Shown here: positions 53,569-62,031 of the stretch, in pieces
Layout: each line of letters starts with the position of its first letter
How positions within the stretch are numbered: the stretch's first letter is position 1
Position numbers and translations under genes: made by a program
The notes under the pieces: generated by a model
What the model was told of the DNA's origin: nothing
The model's input: the letters and a program-made list of their open reading frames with translations, nothing else
Databases searched by the model: none
Origin: JAXGXJ01 sp963829545
Lineage (GTDB): Bacteria; Actinomycetota; Thermoleophilia; RBG-16-64-13
NCBI GenBank assembly: GCA_963829545.1
Contig: CAWHIX010000005.1
Span: 62,001 to 126,000, forward strand
Direction of reading: 5' to 3'
DNA: 64,000 nt

Positions 53569-55467
53569 CTAGAGAAAGATCACTGCCGTTACGATTACAA
53601 ACACGCCGAAGAAGATGGCCAACAAGTAGTTCTGCACGCGGCCGGTCTGGATGGGCCGGGCCACGCGGCCGGCCCCCTGCCACAGCCAAGCCACCCCGTG
53701 CACAGCGCCGTCGACGATGCGCTCGTCGAAGTGGTGCCAGAGCCAGCGCGAGCCGTCCACCGAAAGCCGCACGATGGTGGCGTCGTAGAACTCGTCGATG
53801 TAGAACTTGTTGTATACGACCTTGTAGACCGGCTGCAGCCGCGCCCCGAAGACCTCCGCCAAACCCGGCCTGCGTACGTAGACCACCCAGGCGAAGGCGA
53901 TGCCCAGCATGGCCACCAGCAGCGACACGAGCATCAGCACGTAGTCGATGGTGGCCAAGGCGTGCTCCTCGATCCCCAGGATGGCGTTGGCCGGCGCGAA
54001 GACCGGTTCCAGAAACCGCTGGATGGCTCCCAGCTCGCCGGGCAGACCCAGGAAGCCCCCCAGCAGCGAGGCGATGGCCAGCACGATGAGCGGGACGATC
54101 ATCGACCAGGGGCTCTCGTGCACGTGCTTCTCGGTCTCCTCGTCCATGCGCGGCCTGCCGAAGAAGGTAAGGAAGATCATGCGGAAGGTGTAGAAGGCCG
54201 TGATGAAGGCGGCGATCAGACCCACCGCCCAGAAGACGTACTTGCCGTCCCGCCACACGGCCCCCAGGATGTCGTCCTTGGACCAGAAGCCGGCGAAGGG
54301 GAAGATGCCGGAGAGCGCCAGGGCCCCGGCCACCAGGGTGTAGTAGGTAGCGGGGATGCGCTTGGCCAGGCCGCCCATCTTGTCCATGTCCTGCTCGCCG
54401 CCCATGGAATGGATGACCGAGCCGGCTCCGAGGAACAGCAGGGCCTTGAAGAAAGCGTGGGTCATGAGGTGGAAGATGGCGATGGCCCAGGCGCCGACCC
54501 CCAGGGCCATGAACATGTAGCCCAACTGGGAGATGGTGGAGTAGGCCAGCACCTTCTTGATGTCCTTCTGGCAGATGCCGATGACGGCGGCGAAGATGGC
54601 CGTGAAGGTACCGATGGCACCCACGACGAGCAGGGCCCCGGGAGCGCTCGCGAAGATGACGGAACTGCGGGCCACGAGGTAGACCCCGGCGGTGACCATG
54701 GTGGCGGCATGGATGAGGGCCGACACGGGAGTGGGCCCTTCCATGGCGTCGGGCAGCCAGACGTGCAGCGGGAACTGGGCCGACTTGCCCATGGCGCCCA
54801 TGAAGAGCAGCAGGGCGATGCCGATCATGGCGGCCTCGCCGGCTACGCCGGTGCCCACCTGCTCGAACACTCCCACGTAGTCCAGGGTGCCGAAGGTGAC
54901 GAAGATGAGCATGACCCCCAGGCCGAAGCCGAAGTCGCCCACCCGGTTGACCAGGAAGGCCTTCTTACCCGCCGCGGCCGCCTCCGGCTTGTGGTAGTAG
55001 TAGCCGATGAGGTAGTAGGAGCAGAGCCCCACCGCCTCCCAGCCGAAGTAGAGCAAGAGGTAGTTGTTGGCCAGTACCAGCATGAGCATGCTGAAGGCGA
55101 ACAGGCTCATGTAGGCGAAGAAGCGGTAGTAGCCCGGGTCGCCGTGCATGTAGCCCTTGGAGTAGATGAAGATCAGCAGCCCTACCCCTGTCACCACCAG
55201 CAGCATGACGGCCGAGAGTTGGTCCACGTAGAGGGCGATGGGCACCTGGAAGTCGCCCACCGCGAACCAGCGCCACAACTCCACCACCACGGGCTCTTCG
55301 GCGCCGCGTATCTCGATGAAGACCGCGATAGAAAGCGCAAACGAGCCGGCCATGGCGAGGATGGGCAGCCAGTGAGCCGCATCCTTGATCCACCACTTGC
55401 CCAGCAGCAGCGTGATTATGAAGGCCGCCAGAGGCAGGACCGGTATGAGCCAGATGTAGCTCTCCAC
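53569..55467 (-). CDS. nuoL: Complex I subunit L
   Basis: Largest antiporter-like subunit, 632 residues with about 16 helices and a long C-terminal lateral helix. Conserved segments NRVGDFGF, SAQFPLHVWLPDAMEGPTPVSA and STISQLGYMFMA. The GTG start at 55467 lies inside the end of nuoK (52-base overlap). Confidence 0.96.
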   Translation of the reverse strand: MESYIWLIPVLPLAAFIITLLLGKWWIKDAAHWLPILAMAGSFALSIAVFIEIRGAEEPVVVELWRWFAVGDFQVPIALYVDQLSAVMLLVVTGVGLLIFIYSKGYMHGDPGYYRFFAYMSLFAFSMLMLVLANNYLLLYFGWEAVGLCSYYLIGYYYHKPEAAAAGKKAFLVNRVGDFGFGLGVMLIFVTFGTLDYVGVFEQVGTGVAGEAAMIGIALLLFMGAMGKSAQFPLHVWLPDAMEGPTPVSALIHAATMVTAGVYLVARSSVIFASAPGALLVVGAIGTFTAIFAAVIGICQKDIKKVLAYSTISQLGYMFMALGVGAWAIAIFHLMTHAFFKALLFLGAGSVIHSMGGEQDMDKMGGLAKRIPATYYTLVAGALALSGIFPFAGFWSKDDILGAVWRDGKYVFWAVGLIAAFITAFYTFRMIFLTFFGRPRMDEETEKHVHESPWSMIVPLIVLAIASLLGGFLGLPGELGAIQRFLEPVFAPANAILGIEEHALATIDYVLMLVSLLVAMLGIAFAWVVYVRRPGLAEVFGARLQPVYKVVYNKFYIDEFYDATIVRLSVDGSRWLWHHFDERIVDGAVHGVAWLWQGAGRVARPIQTGRVQNYLLAIFFGVFVIVTAVIFL

Positions 55468-55802
55468 TCTCCCCGCCAGCCTTTCATCCTGTCGAAGAGG
55501 TCGACCATGAGCGTCTGCCGGTTGCGGAAGAGAGCGGTGGCGATAGCCAACCCGATGGCCACCTCGGCGGCGGCCACCACCATGGTGAAGAGCACCAGGT
55601 TCTGGCCCGTCATGCTCTCGTGGAAGCGGCTGAAACCAACCAGGTTGATGTTGACCGCGTTCATCATCAACTCGATGGAGAAGAGCACGATGAACAGGTT
55701 TCGCCTGGTGAGCACGCCGGCGGCCCCGATGATGAAGAGCGCCGCCGAGAGGTACAGATACCAGTCGACCGGGATGGGCATGTCGGCGGGAGTCGCTCCC
55801 AT
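55416..55802 (-). CDS. nuoK: Complex I subunit K
   Basis: Three-helix subunit, 128 residues; the family is usually about 100. Conserved ELMMNAVNINLV and AAAEVAIGLAI with the two membrane Glu residues. Start ATG 55802 is 4 bases after nuoJ. The extra tail of about 20 residues after DRMKG overlaps nuoL by 52 bases and has no family counterpart; either it is real or a base change has moved the stop. Confidence 0.93.
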   Translation of the reverse strand: MGATPADMPIPVDWYLYLSAALFIIGAAGVLTRRNLFIVLFSIELMMNAVNINLVGFSRFHESMTGQNLVLFTMVVAAAEVAIGLAIATALFRNRQTLMVDLFDRMKGWRGEWRATSGSYRSCLWRPS

Positions 55803-55806
55803 ACGG

Positions 55807-56394
55807 CTACACCTCCTCCTCGATGACGTCGGGCGACGGCCCCTCACCCGGTTCCCAGGCACGGGTCCCCATGGTCCCCGCCTTCTCTCTCTTCACGAGG
55901 ATGATGGCGCCCACCATGGCCACGAGCAGGATGACGGAGGCGACCTCGAAGGGCAGCAGCATGTTGTTGAAGAGCTCCTGGCTGAAGACCCTGGTGCTCC
56001 CCCCGGCCGCCTCGATGGCCTCGGTGCTCCAACCGTCTCCGGCCGAGGTGAAGGTGATGCCGGCCAGGATGATCACGAACTCGGCCAGCACCAGCACGGA
56101 CAGCACCAGGGCGATCCAGCGCTGGCCGCGGTGGGTCTGCTCCTCCTGCTCGAAGGTCCTCAGGCTGAGGAACATGAGCACGAAGACGAACAGCACCATG
56201 ATGGCCCCGGCGTAGACCAGGATCTGCACCATGGCCAGGAAGTAGGCCCCGGTGAGGAAGAAGATGGCCGCGATGTTGATGAAGGTGAACACCAGGAGTA
56301 TGAGGGCGTGGATGACGTTCTTGCGGGTGATGGTGCCCAGCCCTCCGGCCACCGTCAGCGCCGCGAAGATGATGAAGAGGACCTTCTCCGTCAT
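55807..56394 (-). CDS. nuoJ: Complex I subunit J
   Basis: Membrane subunit of 195 residues with five helices; conserved GAIMVLFVFVLMFL near residue 65. Polar C-terminal tail with GTRAWEPGEGPSPD. ATG 56394 overlaps a likely, frame-shifted end of nuoI (ATGA). Confidence 0.94.
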   Translation of the reverse strand: MTEKVLFIIFAALTVAGGLGTITRKNVIHALILLVFTFINIAAIFFLTGAYFLAMVQILVYAGAIMVLFVFVLMFLSLRTFEQEEQTHRGQRWIALVLSVLVLAEFVIILAGITFTSAGDGWSTEAIEAAGGSTRVFSQELFNNMLLPFEVASVILLVAMVGAIILVKREKAGTMGTRAWEPGEGPSPDVIEEEV

Positions 56395-56982
56395 CGCGGC
56401 CCGCCCCCTTCGTCTGCGGCGCCCCGCGACTCGGCGGGCGCTGCGGACCCCGCCGCCTGCGGCGCCTGGCCGGCGGACGCTCCGCCTTCAGGCGCCCCGC
56501 CTTAGCTCGTTAGGCGCCGCGACGGCGAAGAGTTCCTTGTGCACGTTGACGGCGTTGGCCATCAGCCACTCTTTGTCGAGCAGCAGGTCACTCTTGTCGT
56601 AGGTGGAGAGCTCGTAGCGGCTGGTCATCACGATGGCGGCGACCGGGCACACTTCTTCACACAGCCCACAGAAGATGCAGCGGCTGAGATCGATCTCGAA
56701 AGTCGCCGGGTGGCTGCGCCCGTCGGGGGTCTGTTCGCCGACCACATGGATGCACTCTGAGGGGCAGATGGTCGGGCAGAGCATGCAGGCCACGCACTTG
56801 GTGTCGCCGGTGTCAGGGTCGGAGAGCAGCGCCTGGGCGCCCCTGAAGCGCGGGTAAGGCTGCAGCTTCTCCTTGGGGTACTCGACGGTCACCTTGTCGA
56901 CCACGAAGTACGTGCCGGTGACCGACATGCCCCGCAGGATGTCGACGAAGACGCCCTTCTTGATGACGTCTTTCAGGCCCAC
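56391..56982 (-). CDS. nuoI: Complex I subunit I, apparent frameshift in C-terminal tail
   Basis: Peripheral-arm ferredoxin-like subunit carrying clusters N6a and N6b: CVACMLCPTICP and CIFCGLCEEVCP. As read, it ends at 56488 with 164 residues. One extra base near 56497 would explain why a second frame, rich in Ala, Gly and Pro, continues for about 35 residues to a TGA overlapping the nuoJ start (ATGA). I span that extended version; the safe core is 56488-56982. The 93 bases between 56394 and 56488 otherwise have no role. Confidence 0.85.
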
Positions 56983-57022
56983 GTCGCCCTCGTCTCGGTC
57001 CGGGTCGTCTGCCGAAGAGATC

Positions 57023-58048
57023 TCATGACGTCACGCTCACGACGATAGCGGTGACCACTAGATTGGCGATGGCCAGCGGCAGCAGGATCTTCCAGCCGAT
57101 GGACATGAGCTGATTGTAGCGGTAGCGAAAAATGGTCCAGCGGATCCACATGTAGATGAAGATGAAGACGCAGATCTTGAGCAATAGCCAGATGGGGCCG
57201 GGGATGAAGTCCAGTTGCTCGAAGGGAGCCCGCCAGCCGCCGAAGTACATCGTGGCCATGATGCCCGAGACGACCACGAGGTTCACGTATTCGGCGAAAT
57301 AGAACATGCCCCAGCGCATGCCCGAATACTCGGTGAGGTAGCCGGCCACCAGCTCCTGCTCCCCCTCGGCCATATCGAAGGGCGTGCGGTTGAGCTCGGC
57401 CAGACTGGCGATGAAGAAGATGACGCCGCCCACCACCTGGGGTATGAAGTACCAGTCCCAGAAGTTGCCCGCCTGGCCGTCGACGATGTCCACGAAGTTC
57501 AGCGACCCTGCCATCAGGATCACGCCCACGACCGCGAAGCCCATGGCCAGTTCGTAGGAGACCATCTGCGCCCCGGCGCGGAGTCCACCCAGCAGGGAGT
57601 ACTTGCTGTTGGACGACCAGCCGGCCAGCACCACCCCGTAGACACCGATGGCTCCCATGGCCAGCATGAGCACGACTCCGGCGTCGAAGTTGGCGATGAC
57701 GTAGTCGAACTCGTACCCCCAGAGGGTCGTCTCCTCGCTCACCGGGCCGAAGGGCAGCACGGCCATCACCAGGAAGGCAGGTATGAAGGCGATATAGGGC
57801 GCCAGCCGGAACACCGGCTTGTCCGCCTCGTCGGGCACCACGTCTTCCTTGGACAGGAGCTTCAGGATGTCGCCGAAGGACTGCAGGGCGCCCCAGGGTC
57901 CCAGGTAGGTGGGGCCGACCCGGGCCTGGAAGAAACCGGCGAACTTGCGCTCGAAGTAGATTATGAACGCCACCATGGTGACAATGAGCACCGGCATGAG
58001 GATGGCCTTGAGCAGGAGGAAGAGGAATTGGACCAGCTCGTCGCTCAT
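57023..58048 (-). CDS. nuoH: Complex I subunit H
   Basis: Membrane subunit forming the quinone site, 341 residues with eight helices. Conserved QARVGPTYLGPWGALQ, GWSSNSKYSLLGGLR and ELNRTPFDMAEGEQELVAGY (in part). ATG 58048 overlaps the nuoD end by four bases. Directly followed by nuoI; the usual nuoG gene is absent between nuoD and nuoH. Confidence 0.96.
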   Translation of the reverse strand: MSDELVQFLFLLLKAILMPVLIVTMVAFIIYFERKFAGFFQARVGPTYLGPWGALQSFGDILKLLSKEDVVPDEADKPVFRLAPYIAFIPAFLVMAVLPFGPVSEETTLWGYEFDYVIANFDAGVVLMLAMGAIGVYGVVLAGWSSNSKYSLLGGLRAGAQMVSYELAMGFAVVGVILMAGSLNFVDIVDGQAGNFWDWYFIPQVVGGVIFFIASLAELNRTPFDMAEGEQELVAGYLTEYSGMRWGMFYFAEYVNLVVVSGIMATMYFGGWRAPFEQLDFIPGPIWLLLKICVFIFIYMWIRWTIFRYRYNQLMSIGWKILLPLAIANLVVTAIVVSVTS

Positions 58049-59283
58049 CGGTCGGTATCCCCTAGGACGACGTCGACGCTGGCGAAGATGGCAACCATAT
58101 CGGCCAGCATCTCACCCTCCCCCAAGGCCGGGACGGCCTGGCAGTGGTAGAAGCTGGGGGTGGTGAAACGTACCCGCGCCGGCCTGCCGTCGCCGGCCGA
58201 GCGGATGTAGACGCCCATCTCACCCTTGGGGACTTCGATGGCCCGGTAGATCTCCCCCACGGGAACGATCGGACCCCGGAACACCTGGTAGAAGTCCTGG
58301 ATCATGGAAGCCGAGTCGCGCAGCACGTCCTTCTTGCGCGGCAACGCGCTCCCCATGTCGCGGGATATGTAGGGCCCGTCGGGAAGCTGATCGAGACACT
58401 GCCCGATGATGCGGCACGACTCCCGGATCTCCTTCATGCGCACCAGGAAGCGGTCGTACACGTCGGCGTTGTACTCCACGGCCACGTCGAACTCGACTTC
58501 GGGGTAGGCGGCGTAGGGTTCGTCCTTGCGCAAATCGCGGGCCACTCCTGCGGCGCGGAGCGGCGGGCCCGTCACGCGCCAGGCCGAGCAGTCCTCAGAG
58601 GTGAAGATGCCCACGCCCTTCGTCCGCTTGTAGTAGATGCGGTTGTGCTTGACGATGCGCTCGTACTCCGCCACCCGCTTGGGTAAGAAGTCGATGACCT
58701 TGCGGCAGCGGTGCGCGAACCCGTCGGGGAGGTCCTTGGCCACGCCGCCCAGACGGGCGAAGGAGTGGGTGAGCCGAGCGCCGGTGAGCATCTCCAGCAG
58801 GTCGATGATGTACTCCCGGTCGCGGAAGCAGATGACCATGAAGGTCTGCGTGCCCAGGTCCATGACGTGGATGCCCAGCCACAGGATGTGGTTGGAAAGA
58901 CGGACCAACTCGCTCGCGATGGTGCGGATGTAGCGCCCGCGGGCCGGCACCTCGAGGTCCATGAGCTTCTCCACCGCTTCGCAGAAGGCGTGGTTCATGG
59001 CGAAGGAGGCGATGTAGTCCAGGCGATCGGTGATGGGGATGATCTGATGGTAGGTGCGGTGCTCGCACAGCTTCTCCACCCCGCGGTGCAGGTTGCCGAT
59101 CTCGGGGCGGGCCGCGACGATGACCTCGCCGTCGAGGTCGAGTTCTGCCCGGAAGACGCCGTGAGTGGAAGGGTGCTGCGGCCCCATGCTGATGGTGAGG
59201 ACGTCGCCGGTCGCCTCCAGCCGCTGGCGGTTGCGCGCTTTGCGCGCCTTGAGTTCCTCCAGGGTGGGTCGGGTCTCGCTCAC
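58045..59283 (-). CDS. nuoD: Complex I subunit D
   Basis: 49-kDa subunit of the quinone-reducing module, 412 residues. Conserved MGPQHPSTHGVFR near residue 33, GNLHRGVEKLCEHRTY, and the C-terminal IFASVDVVLGDTDR. ATG is immediately after the nuoC stop. Function: with NuoB, NuoC and NuoI passes electrons from Fe-S clusters to quinone. Confidence 0.96.
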   Translation of the reverse strand: MSETRPTLEELKARKARNRQRLEATGDVLTISMGPQHPSTHGVFRAELDLDGEVIVAARPEIGNLHRGVEKLCEHRTYHQIIPITDRLDYIASFAMNHAFCEAVEKLMDLEVPARGRYIRTIASELVRLSNHILWLGIHVMDLGTQTFMVICFRDREYIIDLLEMLTGARLTHSFARLGGVAKDLPDGFAHRCRKVIDFLPKRVAEYERIVKHNRIYYKRTKGVGIFTSEDCSAWRVTGPPLRAAGVARDLRKDEPYAAYPEVEFDVAVEYNADVYDRFLVRMKEIRESCRIIGQCLDQLPDGPYISRDMGSALPRKKDVLRDSASMIQDFYQVFRGPIVPVGEIYRAIEVPKGEMGVYIRSAGDGRPARVRFTTPSFYHCQAVPALGEGEMLADMVAIFASVDVVLGDTDR

Positions 59284-59802
59284 TTAGACCTTCCCTCGCA
59301 GATCCGTCCGGATGCGGCCGCCCACGGTCCCCTGGAGAGGAAAGTCCTTGCGCAGAGGGTGACCCTGAAAATCGGGTGTGGTCAGCAGGCGGCGCAGATC
59401 GGGATGCCCCGCGAACGAGATGCCGAACATCTCGTAGATCTCACGCTCGTCGAAGCCGGCGGACGGCCATAGACCGGTGATGGTCGCCAGAGTCTGCCCT
59501 TCGGCAAGGGCGGTCTTCATACGCAGGCGGCGGCCACCCGCCAGTGAGGTGAGATGGGCGCTCACCTCGAAGGGGGCGTCGGAGCGCTCCGGTAGGTGAT
59601 CCCCGATGAGGCAGTCCAACCTGTCGAAGTCGAGGTCGGAGGAGTCGCGGCAGAAGGTCAGGACCGCTACCCAATCGACGGGAGCCACGCGATAGGTCAA
59701 CTCGCCCCGGAAGTCGCTCCTGTCGAGCAGCTTTCCCGGGAAGCGGCGCTCCAGAAGGGCGGCGGCGGCCTGCAGGTCAGGGGAGAGGGTCCAGTCGCTC
59801 AC
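59284..59802 (-). CDS. nuoC: Complex I subunit C
   Basis: 30-kDa subunit, 172 residues. Conserved WPSAGFDEREIYEMFGISFAGHPDLRRLL (in segments) and GHPLRKDFPL. Overlaps nuoB by four bases. Not fused to nuoD. Confidence 0.94.
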   Translation of the reverse strand: MSDWTLSPDLQAAAALLERRFPGKLLDRSDFRGELTYRVAPVDWVAVLTFCRDSSDLDFDRLDCLIGDHLPERSDAPFEVSAHLTSLAGGRRLRMKTALAEGQTLATITGLWPSAGFDEREIYEMFGISFAGHPDLRRLLTTPDFQGHPLRKDFPLQGTVGGRIRTDLRGKV

Positions 59803-60530
59803 GAACGTCCCTCCTGCCCGGCGGCGGGAGCGGCCTCGGCGAGCACATCACCCGGAGCCGCGCACGGCGCCGCAGACGGGCCCATGTCACCGGCCATGGC
59901 TTCGCGGGCGGGAATGCGCCGCAGGCCGTCGTAGGCATGCCGGCTCTCCTTGATGCGCTCGCGGATCATCTCCAGGCCCTGCCAGAGGGCCTCAGGGCGA
60001 GGCGGGCAGCCAGGCACGTACACGTCGACGGGGATGAGGCTGTCGATACCCTGGACGACGTTGTAGGTATCCCAGATGTTGCCCGAGATGGCGCAGGAGC
60101 CCATGGCCAGGACCCACTTGGGATCGGGGATCTGCTCGTACAGCCGCACCACACGCGGAGCCATGTTGGTGGTGCACCATCCGGCTACGATCATGCCATC
60201 GGCCTGGCGCGGGGAGGCGCGCATGGCCTCCATGCCGAACCGAGACATGTCGAAACGAGCCCCGCCCAGAGCCATCATCTCGATGGCGCAGCAGGCAAGA
60301 CCGAAGAGAAGGGGCCAAAACGAGAAGCTCCTCCCGAAGCCGAGCACGCGTTCCACCTGCACCGGCATGGCAAACCCGCCCGGTAGGCGCACCGGACCAC
60401 CCATGAGTTCGCCGAGGGCAGCCTGGACGTCGGCGTCGTTTGCCTGACGCAGGGCGCGATCCAGAGCGATAGGATCGGGGGCGCCTTGCTGGCCGGTCGG
60501 CGGTAGCGGGTGACCGGAAGCGGGACTCAT
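59799..60530 (-). CDS. nuoB: Complex I subunit B
   Basis: 20-kDa subunit with cluster N2, 243 residues. Ligands visible: LACCAIEM (two adjacent Cys), the Cys in MGSCAISG, and GCPPRPEAL. N-terminal extension of about 55 residues and an Ala/Pro-rich tail are longer than usual. ATG 60530 overlaps the nuoA stop (ATGA). Confidence 0.95.
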   Translation of the reverse strand: MSPASGHPLPPTGQQGAPDPIALDRALRQANDADVQAALGELMGGPVRLPGGFAMPVQVERVLGFGRSFSFWPLLFGLACCAIEMMALGGARFDMSRFGMEAMRASPRQADGMIVAGWCTTNMAPRVVRLYEQIPDPKWVLAMGSCAISGNIWDTYNVVQGIDSLIPVDVYVPGCPPRPEALWQGLEMIRERIKESRHAYDGLRRIPAREAMAGDMGPSAAPCAAPGDVLAEAAPAAGQEGRS

Positions 60531-60895
60531 TCCCACTCGAACACACCCCTCTTCCACGCATACACATAGCCGACGAGCAGGATGGCGATGAACACGAACA
60601 TCTCCACCAGAGCGGCCGTGCCCAGGTCGCGCAGAGACACCGCCCAGGGGTAGATGAAGACGGCTTCCAAGTCGAAGAGCACGAAGAGCATCGCCACCAG
60701 GTAGTAGTGGACGTTCAGCGGAGCGCGGGCGTCCCCCTTGGGCGCGACGCCGCATTCGTAGGGCTCACCCTTGCTGGCGTTGCGACTTGAGGGCATCAGC
60801 AGGTGCGAGATGGCCACAAAGGCGATCGCCATCGCCGCACCTATGGCGAACATGAGCGCGAACTGTATGACCAGATCGACGGTCTCGTTGACCAT
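60527..60895 (-). CDS. nuoA: Complex I subunit A
   Basis: Small membrane subunit, about 122 residues with three helices. Conserved PYECGVAPKGDAR and FVLFDLEAVFIYPWAV. ATG 60895 (MVNETVDLVI) is chosen because the upstream open stretch is just Arg-rich leader. First gene of the nuo operon. Confidence 0.95.
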   Translation of the reverse strand: MVNETVDLVIQFALMFAIGAAMAIAFVAISHLLMPSSRNASKGEPYECGVAPKGDARAPLNVHYYLVAMLFVLFDLEAVFIYPWAVSLRDLGTAALVEMFVFIAILLVGYVYAWKRGVFEWE

Positions 60896-60959
60896 ACCCA
60901 CACCCCGTCGACGACGCAAGATCGTCCGTAAGTCGCAGACCTATTGCTCCAATTTGAAA

Positions 60960-60989
60960 ACGATAGCAAACCAGGCGATATCTGCGCAA
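60960..60989 (-). promoter_or_regulatory. Predicted promoter of the nuo operon
   Basis: Minus strand: -35 TTGCGC (60989-60984), 18-base spacer, -10 TATCGT with a TG extension (60965-60960). The leader is about 60 bases. The 248-base gap to tatC also contains a TATACT (61063-61068) that may serve tatC on the plus strand, though its -35 is unclear. Confidence 0.45.
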
Positions 60990-61167
60990 CAGAGAGCGAT
61001 AAACTTGTGGCGCATCGTCGCGCACGCAGGTCCCCTCGACCTGCGTCCATCCCGCTCTAGGTTATACTACTTCGGGCCGGTGGGGAGACCCGGCTGAAGG
61101 ACTTGAGATCCGGCAATTGATGCGCGGCTGATCCGCGAGAAGTAGTGGTTTTCAACCGGAGGATTCG

Positions 61168-61929
61168 GTGACTAAGGATCCAGCCAAAGAGATGCCCCTT
61201 CTGGGGCACCTCGGTGAGTTGCGCAAGCGCCTTACCCGTGTCGCGATCGCCGTGGTGGTGTGCGTGATCGGGGCCTTCATCGCTAAGGATTGGGTGTTCA
61301 CGCTGCTCCTGCGCCCGCTGCAGAGCACCGACGTGAACGAGTTGACCACCCTGGGCGTGACCGAGGCCTTCATGAGTGTCCTCAAGGTCTCCATCTATGC
61401 CGGCCTGATAATCGCACTGCCCTACATCCTCTATGAGTTCTGGGCTTTCGTGATGCCGGCCCTCTACGAGAACGAGAAGAAGAGCACTATCCCCTACGTG
61501 GCCTTCACCACGGTTCTGTTCGTGTCCGGGGTCGCCTTCGGCTACTTCGTCGTCCTGCCGGTGGGACTGACGTTCATGATCGGCTACGGCGGCGACCTCT
61601 TCAACCAGTTGCTTCAAGCCGAACGTTACATCACCTTCGTATCGATGTTCTTGCTGGCCTTCGGCGCGGTCTTCGAGTTGCCTCTCGTGATGATGCTCCT
61701 CGCCTGGGCCGGCATCATCGACCACGTCAAGATGCGCAAGGTGCGCAAGTACGCCATCCTGGTCATGGCCGTCGTGGCCATGGTGTTCACCCCCAGCCAA
61801 GACCCTGTGAGCATGGCGCTCATGCTGGGGCCGCTGATCATTCTCTACGAGTTCGGTACTCGACTCGCCAAGCTGGCCGCCAAGAGAAAGGCCAAGCGGG
61901 ACGCCTTGGCGGTCATCTCCGAGACCTGA
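61168..61929 (+). CDS. tatC: Sec-independent protein translocase TatC
   Basis: Core of the twin-arginine pathway that exports folded proteins, 253 residues with six helices. Conserved LGHLGELRKRL at the N-terminus and YEFWAFVMPALYENEKK with the functional Glu. The end is basic (AAKRKAKRDAL). GTG 61168 follows CGGAGGA. No tatA or tatB gene is adjacent. It is divergent from the nuo operon. Confidence 0.95.
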   Translation: MTKDPAKEMPLLGHLGELRKRLTRVAIAVVVCVIGAFIAKDWVFTLLLRPLQSTDVNELTTLGVTEAFMSVLKVSIYAGLIIALPYILYEFWAFVMPALYENEKKSTIPYVAFTTVLFVSGVAFGYFVVLPVGLTFMIGYGGDLFNQLLQAERYITFVSMFLLAFGAVFELPLVMMLLAWAGIIDHVKMRKVRKYAILVMAVVAMVFTPSQDPVSMALMLGPLIILYEFGTRLAKLAAKRKAKRDALAVISET

Positions 61930-62031
61930 GGCTCGACTCCGTCCTCCTGAAACCCGCGGGTGCCGTTGCGAAGGTGAGCGCATGGTGTTACCATCGTACC
62001 TAGAATCGGCACCGATCGTGGGGGGGGCTTC

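Noticed and set aside
53698..56505. 935-codon plus-strand open frame over nuoJKL
   Set aside because: It is the antisense of well-recognised complex I genes, with a His/Glu/Gly-rich composition typical of such shadows in GC-rich DNA.
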